Below the pieces are notes generated by a model. The model saw only the letters and a program-made list of their open reading frames with translations. It searched no databases and was not told the DNA's origin. From NCBI GenBank assembly GCA_011682665.1, contig JAACEG010000075.1, forward strand, positions 1-6,505: 6,505 bases of DNA. Direction: 5' to 3'. Position numbers and translations under genes: made by a program. Every line of letters starts with the position of its first letter. Within the stretch, counting starts at the first letter, position 1. The DNA comes from Lysobacteraceae bacterium. Lineage in GTDB: Bacteria > Patescibacteriota > Patescibacteriia > JAACEG01. Shown piece after piece: positions 1-4,284 of the stretch.

Positions 1-72
1 CGAAGCGAAGCAATCCCATGAATATTATCGCCAATTCTCGGGATTGCTTCGTCGTTCCTCCTCGCAATGACA
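1..72. repeat. Palindromic interspersed repeat, copy A (left end cut by window)
   Basis: A GC-richer block in AT-rich DNA. CGAAGCAATCCC (6-17) pairs perfectly with GGGATTGCTTCG (40-51), giving a 12-bp stem with a 22-nt loop. The right flank ends in CTCGCAATGAC, the inverse of the GTCATTGCGAG that opens the copy at 1826. A related copy with the same 12-bp arms is at 1935-2022. The left flank is missing because the window starts inside the element. No protein is encoded; I read it as a dispersed palindromic repeat of unknown function. Confidence 0.85.
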
Positions 73-230
73 TTTCGTAATTCAAGGTAATTATACACTT
101 ATGATCTTTAAAATACAAGACAATTGATTTTATAATTTTTATAAAAAATCATTTTGTAAATCAATCAAGATTATTGGGCTTTGTTTTTTGGATTATAACT
201 CTTTTAAAATATAAAAATATATTTTGGATA
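73..230. other. AT-rich intergenic spacer, no gene seen
   Basis: Very AT-rich sequence with no open frame of note and no tRNA-like fold. It contains weak AT-only inverted repeats (for example TTGATTT near 124 with AAATCAA near 158) that are not above expectation at this composition. With the repeat at 1-72 and the hairpin and promoter at 231-317, this accounts for the whole gene-free left end. Confidence 0.6.
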
Positions 231-280
231 TTAATTAGGGGTTGGTGACGAGAGTGCTTTCGTCACCAGCTCCTAATTAA
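231..280 (+). repeat. 23-bp hairpin repeat, GGTGACGA family (complete copy)
   Basis: Bases 231-253 pair with 258-280 around a 4-nt loop (GTGC). Twenty pairs are Watson-Crick and three (240/271, 242/269, 252/259) are G-U in a plus-strand transcript, so the RNA stem has no mismatch. A half copy sharing 26 of 31 bases lies at 6412-6442, which shows this is a dispersed repeat. It is followed by AATTTGTTCTGG rather than a U-run, so it is not a typical intrinsic terminator for rightward transcription. It sits just upstream of the rluD promoter. Its function is unknown. Confidence 0.85.
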
Positions 281-288
281 ATTTGTTC

Positions 289-317
289 TGGACAAAATTC
301 TATAAATAAAATATAGT
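289..317 (+). promoter_or_regulatory. Promoter of rluD, predicted leaderless start
   Basis: TGGACA (289-294, 5/6 to the -35 consensus) and TATAGT (312-317, 5/6 to the -10 consensus) are separated by 17 nt. With the last -10 base at -7, +1 falls exactly on the A of the rluD ATG at 324. No Shine-Dalgarno motif precedes the ATG. The expected transcript is therefore leaderless or nearly so. Confidence 0.65.
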
Positions 318-323
318 AAAGTT

Positions 324-1268
324 ATGATTAAGCAGAATAAAATTATTATTGATGAAAAACAAGCAGGAATTAGAATAGATAAATTTTTAGCAAAAAAATT
401 TACGGAATATTCCCGCTCTTTTTGGCAGTCTGTTATCGCTGACGGTTTTGTTTTGTTAAATAAAAAAAATAAATCAGCTCATTATAAGCTAAAAATAAAT
501 GACATAATAAGTATAAATTTTAAAGAAGTAGATAAAATATTTAAAAAAAGAGAAATAAGTTTAAAACCAGATAAAAAAATCAAATTTAAAATTGTTTTTG
601 AAAATAATGATTTTATCATTATCAACAAACCAGTGGGGCTTGTTGTCCATCCAACAGAAAGTTGTCCTAAAAATACTTTAGTTAATGGTTTATTGGCATA
701 TTATCCAAAAATAAAGAATGTCGGAGATAATTTTTTACGGCCAGGGATTGTTCATCGTTTAGATAAAGGAGTTTCTGGATTAATGATTGTTGCGAAAAAT
801 CAAGAAAGCTTTTTGTATTTTAAAGATCAATTTGGCAAACGAAAAATAGAAAAAAAATATTTGGCTTTAGTTTATGGGAAAATAAGCAAAGACAGTGGGG
901 AAATCAATTTAAAAATCGGTCGTAATAAAAATGGATTAGTAACAACAGGGATGACTGGAAAATATAAAGAAGCAAAAACTTTATTTTCAGTGATTAAACG
1001 ATTTAGAAATTTTACTTTTTTAGAAGCGCAAATTTTAACAGGAAGAACTCATCAAATTAGAGTTCATTTAAAAGCTATTGATCATCCTATAGTTGGCGAT
1101 AATATTTATTTTTTAAAAAAATATCAGAAGTTTAATATTTTTGGATTAAAAAGAATTTTTCTTCATTCTTATAAATTAGAGTTTGCAGATAAAACAGGCG
1201 AGCAATTTAATTTTGAAAAAAAACTTCCGCCTGAGCTAAAAGAAATAATTGAAAAAAAATTATGTTAA
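324..1268 (+). CDS. rluD: RluA/RluD-family 23S rRNA pseudouridine synthase
   Basis: This 314-aa protein should convert specific uridines in large-subunit rRNA to pseudouridine. Residues about 10-70 fit an N-terminal S4 RNA-binding domain (IDKFLAKKF onward). Residues about 88-290 are the RluA-type catalytic domain. It shows NKPVGLVVHP (101-110), the signature RPGIVHRLDKGVSG (139-152) with catalytic Asp147, GRTHQIRVH (240-248) and DHPIVGD (253-259). The usual HRLDKDTSG is HRLDKGVSG here, leaving the catalytic Asp and flanking Arg and Lys intact. Length is normal for an S4-containing member. The start at 324 is set by the complete S4 domain and by the promoter whose +1 falls on this ATG. The 3' end overlaps gmk by 7 nt, suggesting coupled translation. 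Family membership is firm; RluD rather than RluC or another paralogue is inferred from the GIVHRLDK form. Confidence 0.92.
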   Translation: MIKQNKIIIDEKQAGIRIDKFLAKKFTEYSRSFWQSVIADGFVLLNKKNKSAHYKLKINDIISINFKEVDKIFKKREISLKPDKKIKFKIVFENNDFIIINKPVGLVVHPTESCPKNTLVNGLLAYYPKIKNVGDNFLRPGIVHRLDKGVSGLMIVAKNQESFLYFKDQFGKRKIEKKYLALVYGKISKDSGEINLKIGRNKNGLVTTGMTGKYKEAKTLFSVIKRFRNFTFLEAQILTGRTHQIRVHLKAIDHPIVGDNIYFLKKYQKFNIFGLKRIFLHSYKLEFADKTGEQFNFEKKLPPELKEIIEKKLC

Positions 1269-1852
1269 ACAAGGGAAAAAATAACATTTTTATAATTTCA
1301 GGGCCGTCAGGCGCGGGCGAAGATTCTATTATCAACGGGCTTAAAAAATATTTAAATATAGAAAGAGTAATTACAACTACAGATAGAAAAATGAGGAAAG
1401 ATGAATCGCCAGGGAACCCTTATTATTTTATTTCTAAGAAAGAGTTTGAAGATGGAATTAAAAACAATTTATTTTTTGAATACGCCAAAGAATATAATGA
1501 TAATTTTTATGGAGTGACAAGAAAAGAAATAGAGCGAGTTAAAAATTGCGCTAAAATTGGGATATGGAAAATAGAATATAAGGGCGTAATTACAGCTAAA
1601 AAATTTATGCCAAAAATTGTGGCAATTTTTATAAATGCTCCCTCTCTTAAAGTTTTAGAAAAAAGAATTAGGAAGAGAGGCAAAATAAGTGAAAAAAGCA
1701 TTAAAGAAAGAATTCAATATACGAAAGAATGGCTGAAACACTCAGACATTTATGATTACTCTGTTGTTAATTATGAGGGCAAATTAAATCAGGCAATAAA
1801 TGATGTAAAAAAAATTATTTTGTCTGTCATTGCGAGGTCCGATGGACTCTGA
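1262..1852 (+). CDS. gmk: Guanylate kinase with non-canonical P-loop
   Basis: This 196-aa protein is homologous to cytosolic guanylate kinases (ATP + GMP to ADP + GDP). The fold is recognisable throughout: ISGPSGAG (12-19), the GMP-binding arginines in DRKMRKDE (Arg42, Arg45), PYYFIS with Tyr54, FFEYAKEY with Glu73, NFYGV (81-85), KIEYKG (103-108) in place of the usual EIDVQG, and a basic lid segment RIRKRG (135-140). The P-loop reads GPSGAGEDS: the Walker A lysine is Glu20 and the next residue is Asp21. I recall a similar GAGED form in other Patescibacteria, so this may be a lineage variant and not decay. Its ATG lies inside the last codons of rluD, and no Shine-Dalgarno motif is visible, so coupling is likely. 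The final residues SVIARSDGL and the TGA stop are encoded by a dispersed repeat starting at 1826; the native tail probably ended near VKKII. Confidence 0.88.
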   Translation: MLNKGKNNIFIISGPSGAGEDSIINGLKKYLNIERVITTTDRKMRKDESPGNPYYFISKKEFEDGIKNNLFFEYAKEYNDNFYGVTRKEIERVKNCAKIGIWKIEYKGVITAKKFMPKIVAIFINAPSLKVLEKRIRKRGKISEKSIKERIQYTKEWLKHSDIYDYSVVNYEGKLNQAINDVKKIILSVIARSDGL

Positions 1853-1925
1853 AGAAGTCATACGGACTCCTTCGGAGAGTGAAGCGACCGAAGCCTGTCT
1901 GCCGGCAGGCAGGCAATCCCGAGAA
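1826..1925 (+). repeat. Composite palindromic repeat, copy C, overlapping the gmk 3' end
   Basis: Begins with GTCATTGCGAG, the inverse of the end of copy A, and ends near GCAATCCCGAG. It contains small nested hairpins: GTCC-GAT-GGAC (1838-1848), CTCC-TTC-GGAG near 1867-1877, and the palindrome at 1893-1914. Base composition is clearly richer in GC than the flanking genes. Its first 27 bases are read as the last codons and stop of gmk. Confidence 0.75.
1893..1914. repeat. CTGCCGGCAG-centred palindrome
   Basis: A 22-base palindrome centred on CCGG, with 10 of 11 pairs complementary and one T-G position (1898/1909). It is nested inside copy C. I recall CCTGCCTGCCGGCAGGCAGG-like palindromes as recurrent in Patescibacteria genomes; here it appears as a module inserted in the larger repeat. 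Confidence 0.7.
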
Positions 1926-1934
1926 TAACACTTT

Positions 1935-2022
1935 GTCATTGAGAGCGAAGCGAAGCAATCCCCTGAATAAAATCGTTAATTCTTGGGATTGCTTCGTCAC
2001 TCTTTGAAATTCTTCGGATGAC
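1935..2022. repeat. Palindromic interspersed repeat, copy B (complete)
   Basis: Opens with GTCATTGAGAG and closes with GGATGAC. The 12-bp arms at 1951-1962 and 1985-1996 are identical to those of copy A, while the 22-nt loop and outer flanks have diverged. The equal loop length (22 nt) in both copies supports a common element. It lies directly after copy C, between gmk and the terminator. Confidence 0.82.
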
Positions 2023-2065
2023 TTATCGAAAAGACATTATTGAACAGTAGTCTATAATAAATAAA

Positions 2066-2097
2066 ACAAAAACTGTGTTTAATAACACAGTTTTTGT
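2066..2097. terminator. Bidirectional intrinsic terminator between gmk and the zinc-ribbon gene
   Basis: A perfect 14-bp stem, ACAAAAACTGTGTT with AACACAGTTTTTGT, around a TAAT loop. Each arm ends in a run of five A or T, so either strand gives a hairpin followed by U-rich RNA (stronger for the minus strand: TTTTTGTTTTATTT). It sits between the convergent rluD-gmk unit and the minus-strand gene, as expected for a shared terminator. Confidence 0.85.
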
Positions 2098-2129
2098 AAT
2101 CTCGAAATATATTAAGTTGATAATATATT

Positions 2130-2456
2130 TTAAAATCTTCTTGGACGATTTTGCATTCTTTTTCTATGGCAATCTCTGCAAAAAAGCGGTTTGTCTCCAT
2201 TCGGTTCAAATGGTAATTCAGTGATTTTGGCCCCGCATTCTGAACAGACCCAATCTCCATGAAACATTTGTCTGTCGCTTCTGTTATTTCTATTGCCCGA
2301 ATAATTGTTTCTTCTTTTCGCATGGCAATCTTTGCAATAAAGAGGTCCTTTTCCGTTTGGTTTAAATGGTAATTCAGTGATTTTGGCCCCGCATTCTGAA
2401 CAGACCCAATCTCCATGAAACATTTGTCTCCCCCCGGAATAATTTGTATTTTCCAT
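2130..2456 (-). CDS. Tandem two-module CxxC zinc-ribbon protein, function unknown
   Basis: A small basic 108-aa protein made of two near-identical modules, each CxxC-x18-CxxCH within the frame MFHGDWVCSECGAKITELPF. Module 1 has Cys19, Cys22, Cys41, Cys44; module 2 has Cys71, Cys74, Cys93, Cys96. Each should bind one zinc ion. The linker (about 46-62) and C-terminus are rich in Arg, Asn and Lys, which would suit nucleic-acid or ribosome contact, but no partner is shown. The type matches what I recall as the CxxC-x17-CxxC zinc-ribbon family common in Patescibacteria; specific function is not known to me. There is no signal peptide or membrane segment. The gene stands alone on the minus strand with its own promoter (2518-2545) and terminator (2066-2097); a second AT hairpin (2105-2130) abuts the stop codon. 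There is no Shine-Dalgarno motif. The start is the ATG just before the first module. Confidence 0.85.
   Translation of the reverse strand: MENTNYSGGRQMFHGDWVCSECGAKITELPFKPNGKGPLYCKDCHAKRRNNYSGNRNNRSDRQMFHGDWVCSECGAKITELPFEPNGDKPLFCRDCHRKRMQNRPRRF
2208..2429 (-). repeat. 66-bp exact internal duplication in the zinc-ribbon gene
   Basis: Bases 2208-2273 and 2364-2429 are identical over 66 nt, offset by 156 nt (52 codons). They encode the N-terminal half of each module, from the codons before MFHGDW to the residues after ELPF. The C-terminal halves of the modules differ at many bases, so the identity is confined to one half of each unit. Confidence 0.95.
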
Positions 2457-2517
2457 TTTTTTTGTTTAATTGAATCTTATTCAATAATAGAATTCAAATT
2501 TATTAATTATGTTAAAT

Positions 2518-2545
2518 ATTATATAGCATCCTAATTTTTTGTCAA
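2518..2545 (-). promoter_or_regulatory. Promoter of the zinc-ribbon gene
   Basis: On the minus strand TTGACA (2545-2540, perfect -35) and TATAAT (2523-2518, perfect -10) are 16 nt apart. The predicted start is near 2511, leaving a leader of about 55 nt before the ATG at 2456. Two perfect hexamers suggest high, probably constitutive expression. Confidence 0.85.
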
Positions 2546-2550
2546 TAGAC

Positions 2551-2580
2551 AAATAAAAAATTCAGTCATAAAAACTGAAT
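2551..2580 (-). terminator. Minus-strand intrinsic terminator upstream of the zinc-ribbon promoter
   Basis: In minus-strand RNA a 7-bp stem ATTCAGT/ACTGAAT (2580-2574 with 2566-2560, 7-nt loop) is followed by TTTTTTATTT. It lies just before the promoter at 2545 and would insulate it from leftward transcription coming from the transposase remnant. Confidence 0.65.
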
Positions 2581-2596
2581 AAAATTATTGCCCCCT

Positions 2597-2692
2597 GAAT
2601 AATGGTTTCCTCCCCTTTTAGGGGAGGTTAGGTGGGGTAAAAAGAATAATGGTTTCCTCCCCTATATAGGAGAGGGTTAGGTGGGGTAAAAA
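2597..2692 (+). repeat. Tandem pair of a CCTCCCCT/AGGGGAGG hairpin repeat
   Basis: Two direct head-to-tail copies (2597-2643 and 2644-2692) start with GAATAATGGTTTCCTCCCCT and end with TTAGGTGGGGTAAAAA; only the centre differs. Each centre is a hairpin: CCTCCCCT-TTT-AGGGGAGG in the first, and a longer stem with one mismatch in the second. The sequence is far richer in GC than its surroundings. I recall similar CCTCCCCT...GGTGGGGT repeats across Patescibacteria genomes. Confidence 0.85.
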
Positions 2693-2706
2693 TTATAAAA
2701 TAATAA

Positions 2707-2740
2707 TACCCCCTCTTACTTCCCCTAAATAGGGGGAGAA
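2707..2740 (-). repeat. Third, inverted copy of the CCTCCCCT repeat
   Basis: TACCCCCTCTTACTTCCCCT onward is a degenerate reverse-complement version of the units at 2597-2692. Its own hairpin CTTCCCCTA/TAGGGGGAG (2719-2738) has one T-G pair. With the tandem pair it forms an inverted array, able to fold over a 14-nt AT spacer, and ends 2 nt before the IS-like terminus at 2743. Confidence 0.7.
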
Positions 2741-2742
2741 CG

Positions 2743-2964
2743 TGTATAATGCCACCAAAATTGGATTCCGCAGGCATTTTAAAAACTTGGTTAATAGGCT
2801 AATTTTTAAGTTGTGCTTGAAGCAATTGTTTTTTGCCATTGGACCATAAATTGTACTGGAGAAAGCTTGTTTTGAAAAGCTTTATGGACACGCTTTGTGT
2901 TGTAGAATATCAAGTAATCAATGAGTGAATGATTAAGAATGTCAGGATTTTTTGCATAGATAAA
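2743..2964 (-). mobile_element. Truncated insertion-sequence remnant, 3' part only
   Basis: This stretch holds the last 52 codons of an integrase-core transposase plus about 60 bp of downstream DNA ending at TGTATAATGCC (from 2743), which could be the element's TG-starting terminal repeat. No matching inverted end is present up to the next gene at 3063, so the 5' part of the element has been lost. The terminus assignment is inference from position and the TGT start. Confidence 0.6.
2806..2964 (-). pseudogene. IS481/IS3-like DDE transposase, C-terminal fragment
   Basis: The minus-strand frame from 2964 to the TAA at 2808-2806 encodes 52 residues, with LIDYLIFYNTKRVHKAF and then NKLSPVQFM. This is the C-terminal end of the rve integrase core of IS481/IS3 transposases, whose usual form is YNTxRPHxALxxxSPxxY. 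The catalytic DDE residues lie upstream in intact proteins and are absent. The frame is closed by TAA at 2967-2965 and beyond that the DNA is AT-rich with no homology. It cannot encode an active enzyme. Assignment to IS481 rather than IS3 is uncertain. Confidence 0.8.
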
Positions 2965-3000
2965 TTATTAATGTTTACAAATACTAATATTATTTTTTAT

Positions 3001-3029
3001 TTGCTTTTTTTGTTTTTGTTTGATAAGAT
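3001..3029 (+). promoter_or_regulatory. Candidate promoter of the thymidylate operon
   Basis: An extended -10 TGATAAGAT (3021-3029; hexamer TAAGAT) lies 17 nt after a weak -35 TTGCTT (3001-3006). The predicted start near 3036 leaves a leader of about 27 nt before the ATG at 3063. The T- and A-rich context makes chance matches likely, so this is tentative. 2965-3062 otherwise holds only AT-rich sequence. Confidence 0.4.
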
Positions 3030-3062
3030 AAAAAAAGTTTAATTAAATTTAGAAATTATTTT

Positions 3063-3590
3063 ATGAACAGATTAAAAAATCCAAAAAAAACATCTCGTTT
3101 AAGTTGGGACGAAATGTTTATGAATTTAGCTATATTAGCCTCAAAAAGATCAGCTTGTAAATTTGTGGAAACAGGCGCGGTTTATGTTGATAAATATAAA
3201 CGAGTAATATCAATAGGCTATAATGGGCCGACTGAAGGGGATTATCATTGCATTGATGTTGGATGCGCTAAGGTTGACGGGGATCCTAAAACAGGAGAAT
3301 TAAGAAAATGTCGTGGAGCGCATGCAGAGATAAATGGGATTATTAATGCTCAAGATACAAGACGTTTAAGAGGAGCAACTTTATATTCGGTTGTTTTTCC
3401 GTGTTATGAATGTATGAAGGCCTTAAATAATGCTGGTATAAGAGAAATAGTTTATTACGAGGAATATGAGAGGATAAAAAAGGGCGGAAAAGAAACGGAA
3501 AAAGAAGATGAAGCGTTGGAATTAGCTAATCGGAGAGGAATTAAAATTAGAAAATATAATGGCAAGGTTTATTGCCATGCAGATAATTAA
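3063..3590 (+). CDS. dCMP deaminase (cytidine/deoxycytidylate deaminase family)
   Basis: This 175-aa zinc enzyme should deaminate dCMP to dUMP, the thymidylate synthase substrate. The catalytic zinc site is complete: His87 and proton-shuttle Glu89 in RGAHAEINGI, with Cys114 and Cys117 in PCYEC. Upstream cysteines Cys63, Cys68 and Cys83 (CIDVGC...KCRGAH) match the second, structural zinc site of ComEB/phage-type dCMP deaminases. SIGYNGPTEG (50-59) is the usual substrate-side segment. Length is normal. It is the first gene of a same-strand run leading to thyA, which supports dCMP as substrate over cytidine or tRNA adenosine. The start at 3063 gives the usual N-terminal helix (SWDEMFMNLAILAS); no Shine-Dalgarno motif is seen. 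43 nt separate it from the next gene. Confidence 0.92.
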   Translation: MNRLKNPKKTSRLSWDEMFMNLAILASKRSACKFVETGAVYVDKYKRVISIGYNGPTEGDYHCIDVGCAKVDGDPKTGELRKCRGAHAEINGIINAQDTRRLRGATLYSVVFPCYECMKALNNAGIREIVYYEEYERIKKGGKETEKEDEALELANRRGIKIRKYNGKVYCHADN

Positions 3591-3598
3591 TTTATATA

Positions 3599-3638
3599 AT
3601 TCGCGGATTCGCGTTATGTCGTAAATTCGCGTTATGTC
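3599..3638 (+). repeat. Short tandem duplication over the dcd start codon
   Basis: ATTCGCGTTATGTC occurs at 3607-3620 and again at 3625-3638, offset 18 nt, and ATTCGCG alone occurs a third time at 3599-3605. The upstream copy carries an ATG that opens a two-codon frame (ATG TCG TAA, 3616-3624) ending 9 nt before the ATG at 3634. The duplication makes the downstream start ambiguous (3634 or 3640). Confidence 0.85.
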
Positions 3639-3639
3639 T

Positions 3640-4188
3640 ATGATTTTAGGAATAAAAAAACTTCACGAGCTTGTGAAAACAAATAACTTAGTAGAAAATT
3701 TATGTGAACGAGAATTGAATAGTCCAGAAGGAGCTGGTTTTGATCTTCGTTTGGGCGAAGTCTATGAATTAGAGGGGGATGGATTTTTAGGGGTGGAAGA
3801 ACGGGACACCCCGAATATAAAATTGGTTGGAAAGAATAATTTGGAGAAGAATGAATCAGAAAACTTTTTTATTTTTGAGCCAGGAAAATATTATTTAATT
3901 AAAACAATAGAGAAAGTGAATCTCCCAATCACTTTATCTGGAATAATTTTTCCTCGCACTACGCTTTTTCGTTCCGGCTTAGGATTATTTAATGGCATTG
4001 TTCAGCCTGGCTATTCAGGAGAACTTACTTTTGGTTTATGTAATTTAGGAAAATCAAATATTAAAGTATCATTTGGCGCCCGCGTAGTGCACATAACTTT
4101 TCATGAAGTTTTAGGAGAAGGGAACCAATATCGCGGGCAATGGCAAGGAGGAAGAGTAGCCACTGACGGACAAGAAACACAAATATAA
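3640..4188 (+). CDS. dcd: dCTP deaminase/dUTPase-superfamily protein, divergent active site
   Basis: The protein (182 aa from 3640, 184 aa from the in-frame ATG at 3634) belongs to the trimeric dUTPase/dCTP deaminase fold. Counting from 3634, landmarks are GAGFDLRLGEVYEL (33-46), FPRTTLFRSGL (106-116, matching the PRSSLARxGL motif), GIVQPGYSGELTFGLCN (121-137) and a C-terminal RGQWQGGRV (167-175) like the nucleotide-covering tail. The expected role is making dUTP from dCTP or hydrolysing dUTP for thymidylate synthesis. By eye alignment the usual Asp of the GWIDPG motif is Gln124 and the catalytic Glu of ITLEL is Gly134, so neither activity is assured. I prefer 3640 because the family begins MIL at this point and 3634 lies in a duplicated repeat. 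No Shine-Dalgarno motif is visible. It lies between a dCMP deaminase and thyA. Confidence 0.82.
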   Translation: MILGIKKLHELVKTNNLVENLCERELNSPEGAGFDLRLGEVYELEGDGFLGVEERDTPNIKLVGKNNLEKNESENFFIFEPGKYYLIKTIEKVNLPITLSGIIFPRTTLFRSGLGLFNGIVQPGYSGELTFGLCNLGKSNIKVSFGARVVHITFHEVLGEGNQYRGQWQGGRVATDGQETQI

Positions 4189-4190
4189 TC

Positions 4191-4268
4191 AATAATCAAT
4201 TATCAATTACGAATTTATCAACTATGAATTGCGAACAAATGTTAATTTGTGATTGATAATTGATAATT
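4191..4268 (+). promoter_or_regulatory. Long inverted repeat between dcd and thyA, possible attenuator
   Basis: 4195-4210 pairs with 4249-4264 over 16 bp (one T-G pair), and 4191-4193 pairs with 4266-4268 after one mismatch. The 38-nt loop region offers an alternative hairpin, ACAAAT-GTTA-ATTTGT (4235-4250), which would compete for the right arm. The right arm runs into TTTTT (4267-4271), 13 nt before the thyA ATG. It could be an attenuator or leader structure, or simply another dispersed AT-rich repeat; ATCAATTATCAATTA-type repeats are familiar in such genomes. Confidence 0.55.
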
Positions 4269-4284
4269 TTTAATTGTGATTATT

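Noticed and set aside
73..230. tRNA or structured RNA in the left spacer
   Set aside because: No cloverleaf, no conserved T-loop sequence, only weak AT stems expected by composition.
231..280. Intrinsic terminator of an upstream gene
   Set aside because: The hairpin is strong but no U-run follows, no upstream gene is visible, and a second copy inside tmk shows it is a dispersed repeat.
1507..1701. Minus-strand hydrophobic open frame opposite gmk
   Set aside because: Antisense to conserved Gmk motifs; AT-rich coding DNA read backwards gives Phe/Leu/Ile-rich frames.
1850..1852. Reading TGA as glycine (code 25), as in some Patescibacteria
   Set aside because: None of the long conserved proteins has an in-frame TGA, and reading through either TGA end (gmk, tmk) gives only repeat-derived sequence without homology.
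1997..2416. Minus-strand 139-codon open frame
   Set aside because: Overlaps the zinc-ribbon gene in another frame; its apparent internal repeat only mirrors the 66-bp DNA duplication, and it has no recognisable motif.
2597..2740. CRISPR array
   Set aside because: Only three copies, two adjacent without unique spacers and one inverted; the units are hairpin repeats, and no cas genes are present.
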